From the NCBI GenBank assembly GCA_029891385.1, contig CM057227.1:62683567-62747566 (forward strand): a stretch of 64,000 nt of DNA, written 5' to 3'. Below the pieces are notes generated by a model. It did no database searches. It was given only the letters and a program-made list of their open reading frames with translations, and was not told the origin of the DNA. Of this stretch, positions 63,273-64,000 are shown piece after piece (within the stretch, counting starts at the first letter, position 1; every line of letters begins with the position of its first letter). Made by a program: the position numbers and the translations under genes. The stretch is from Erythroxylum novogranatense. Its lineage: Eukaryota; Streptophyta; Magnoliopsida; Malpighiales; Erythroxylaceae.

Positions 63273-64000
63273 TTCATCTTGCTTTCAAAATTCTCTCAAT
63301 CATCCTACCCTGATTTAAAAACTTACCGTAAGCAGTTTCGCTCAAACAATGGAGGCAACTATGATTTTCTAAGGCATGTGGATTTCGAGTCATTAAGGAA
63401 TGATGGTATGGACGTGAACCGTAGATTGAAAGAGCTGGTTGGAGAAATTTCTTCCAGGTACGAGAATTAGTGTATACCAATGAGGTATTCGAGTTTTGGA
63501 AGAACGCTCAACTTGTAGACAACACTATCATATCTTGATGAGACGGTATATCTCATTGTTGTGACTAAGGAGGCGATAAGGAAGGTGGTGATTGTCCATC
63601 GGTTGGTGAGACCCTGTCTACCAAGGCCGGTTGGATGTCTCAGGTTAGTATGAAAGAAGAAGATGTCAGAAGACAATTATATGGAGCCAATGACCCATGG
63701 GAGAGGAAGACCTCTAGTTTGGTCCCAAAGGCTAGGGTTCTTCATGCGATTCATTTAATTGCATTTTACCCAGAAAGGTGTTCAAGACATTTGGTGACTA
63801 CCCTGGATGAACAGTGTTTGTTCTATCTGTTGAATCGCAATCCTATTGATTTACCCTTCTTAATCTTTCATTATATGATTAAGGGGATGAAGGATACAAA
63901 TAGCTATCCTTACGACATGCTTCTCACAAGGATTTTTAAAGAATCTGAAATCCTTCTACAAAGAGGAAATAGAAGGATTATACCAGTGAATAGTACTATT
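63273..64000 (+). pseudogene. Third-frame region downstream of SIRE pol (env-like position), frameshifted, partial
   Basis: 63279-63470 is open and the continuation to the window end stays coherent if two or three frame changes (near 63440, 63540-63570 and 63590) are allowed; one frame then runs from about 63600 to 64000 without a stop. Visible features are basic and aromatic residues and a mid-region with Pro-Lys-Ala-Arg-Val-Leu-His-Ala. It resembles the plant transposon-associated domain found after pol in SIRE- and Athila-type elements, sometimes called env-like; no signal peptide or membrane segment is visible here. Function is unknown. The end lies outside the window. Confidence 0.55.

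Larger units (their letters stand above)
55528..64000 (+). mobile_element. SIRE-type Ty1/copia element, running past window end
   Basis: Order on the plus strand: LTR (from 55528), primer site (56520-56532), gag, zinc knuckle, protease, integrase, RT, RNase H, then an extra third-frame region from about 63270. The Tyr-Val-Asp-Asp-Ile-Ile-Phe-Gly-Ala-Thr box and the extra region after pol are typical of SIRE/Maximus elements. RNase H is split by a solo LTR (60944-62762). Nonsense and frameshift changes in gag, integrase and RT make it defective. The 3' LTR is beyond the window. Confidence 0.88.

Overview
The window is eukaryotic, repeat-dominated plant DNA, most likely from a eudicot. One host gene is recognisable: a five-exon CCT-motif family transcription factor on the minus strand at 51205-54240. 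Almost everything else is LTR retrotransposon, mostly broken by stops, frameshifts, deletions and nested insertions. I see no bacterial operons, rRNA, tRNA genes or CRISPR.

Left part (1-12134). A minus-strand gypsy-type LTR (family T2) is split by a complete minus-strand Ty1/copia element (151-9711, LTRs 151-1985 and 7879-9711, 5-bp target duplication TTTGC). The T2 LTR sits in the 5' LTR of an old short-LTR gypsy chromovirus ('gypsy-B', Reina-like). The internal region of gypsy-B starts at 12266 and resumes, after about 30 kb of inserted DNA, at 45049-46663.

Middle (about 14450-45048). Inside gypsy-B lie two degenerate long LTRs (C1 about 14450-16893, C2 16894-24052; C2 holds a solo LTR, D, 18693-21968). 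Next comes a Tekay/Del-like gypsy element ('gypsy-A', 24053-44968). Its RT gene is split by a solo T2 LTR (28840-33658, duplication ACGAG), which itself holds a truncated copy of the copia family (about 30090-32875). Its 3' LTR is split by a non-autonomous element with a tRNA-Asp-type primer site (37424-43265, duplication GCGAC). The 3' LTR of gypsy-A is followed by a second copy of its own leader (44969-45048) and then directly by gypsy-B integrase, so a recombination or deletion joined them.

Right part. 46664-47311 is AT-rich with a MITE-like inverted repeat. A solo LTR follows at 47312-50212 (duplication TCAAT), then about 1 kb of AT-rich spacer, the CCT gene with its promoter, a minus-strand copia 3'-end remnant, and a plus-strand SIRE-type copia element from 55528 past the window end. 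The RNase H region of that element is split by a solo LTR of the left-hand copia family (60944-62762, duplication TATGT).

The main unexplained signal is architectural. Unrelated elements here each carry a private cluster of short perfect palindromes. In six LTRs this cluster lies just upstream of a shared module (a variant of TAACTT, then a GACCTCC-like stretch and usually an AGAAAGAGATCTAC-like stretch). In the long gypsy LTRs, cluster and module lie between a GGTAAG-like donor and a TTTTTCAG acceptor, suggesting a leader intron carried inside the LTR. Coordinates of broken parts are approximate; lineage names come from motif recognition, not from searches.
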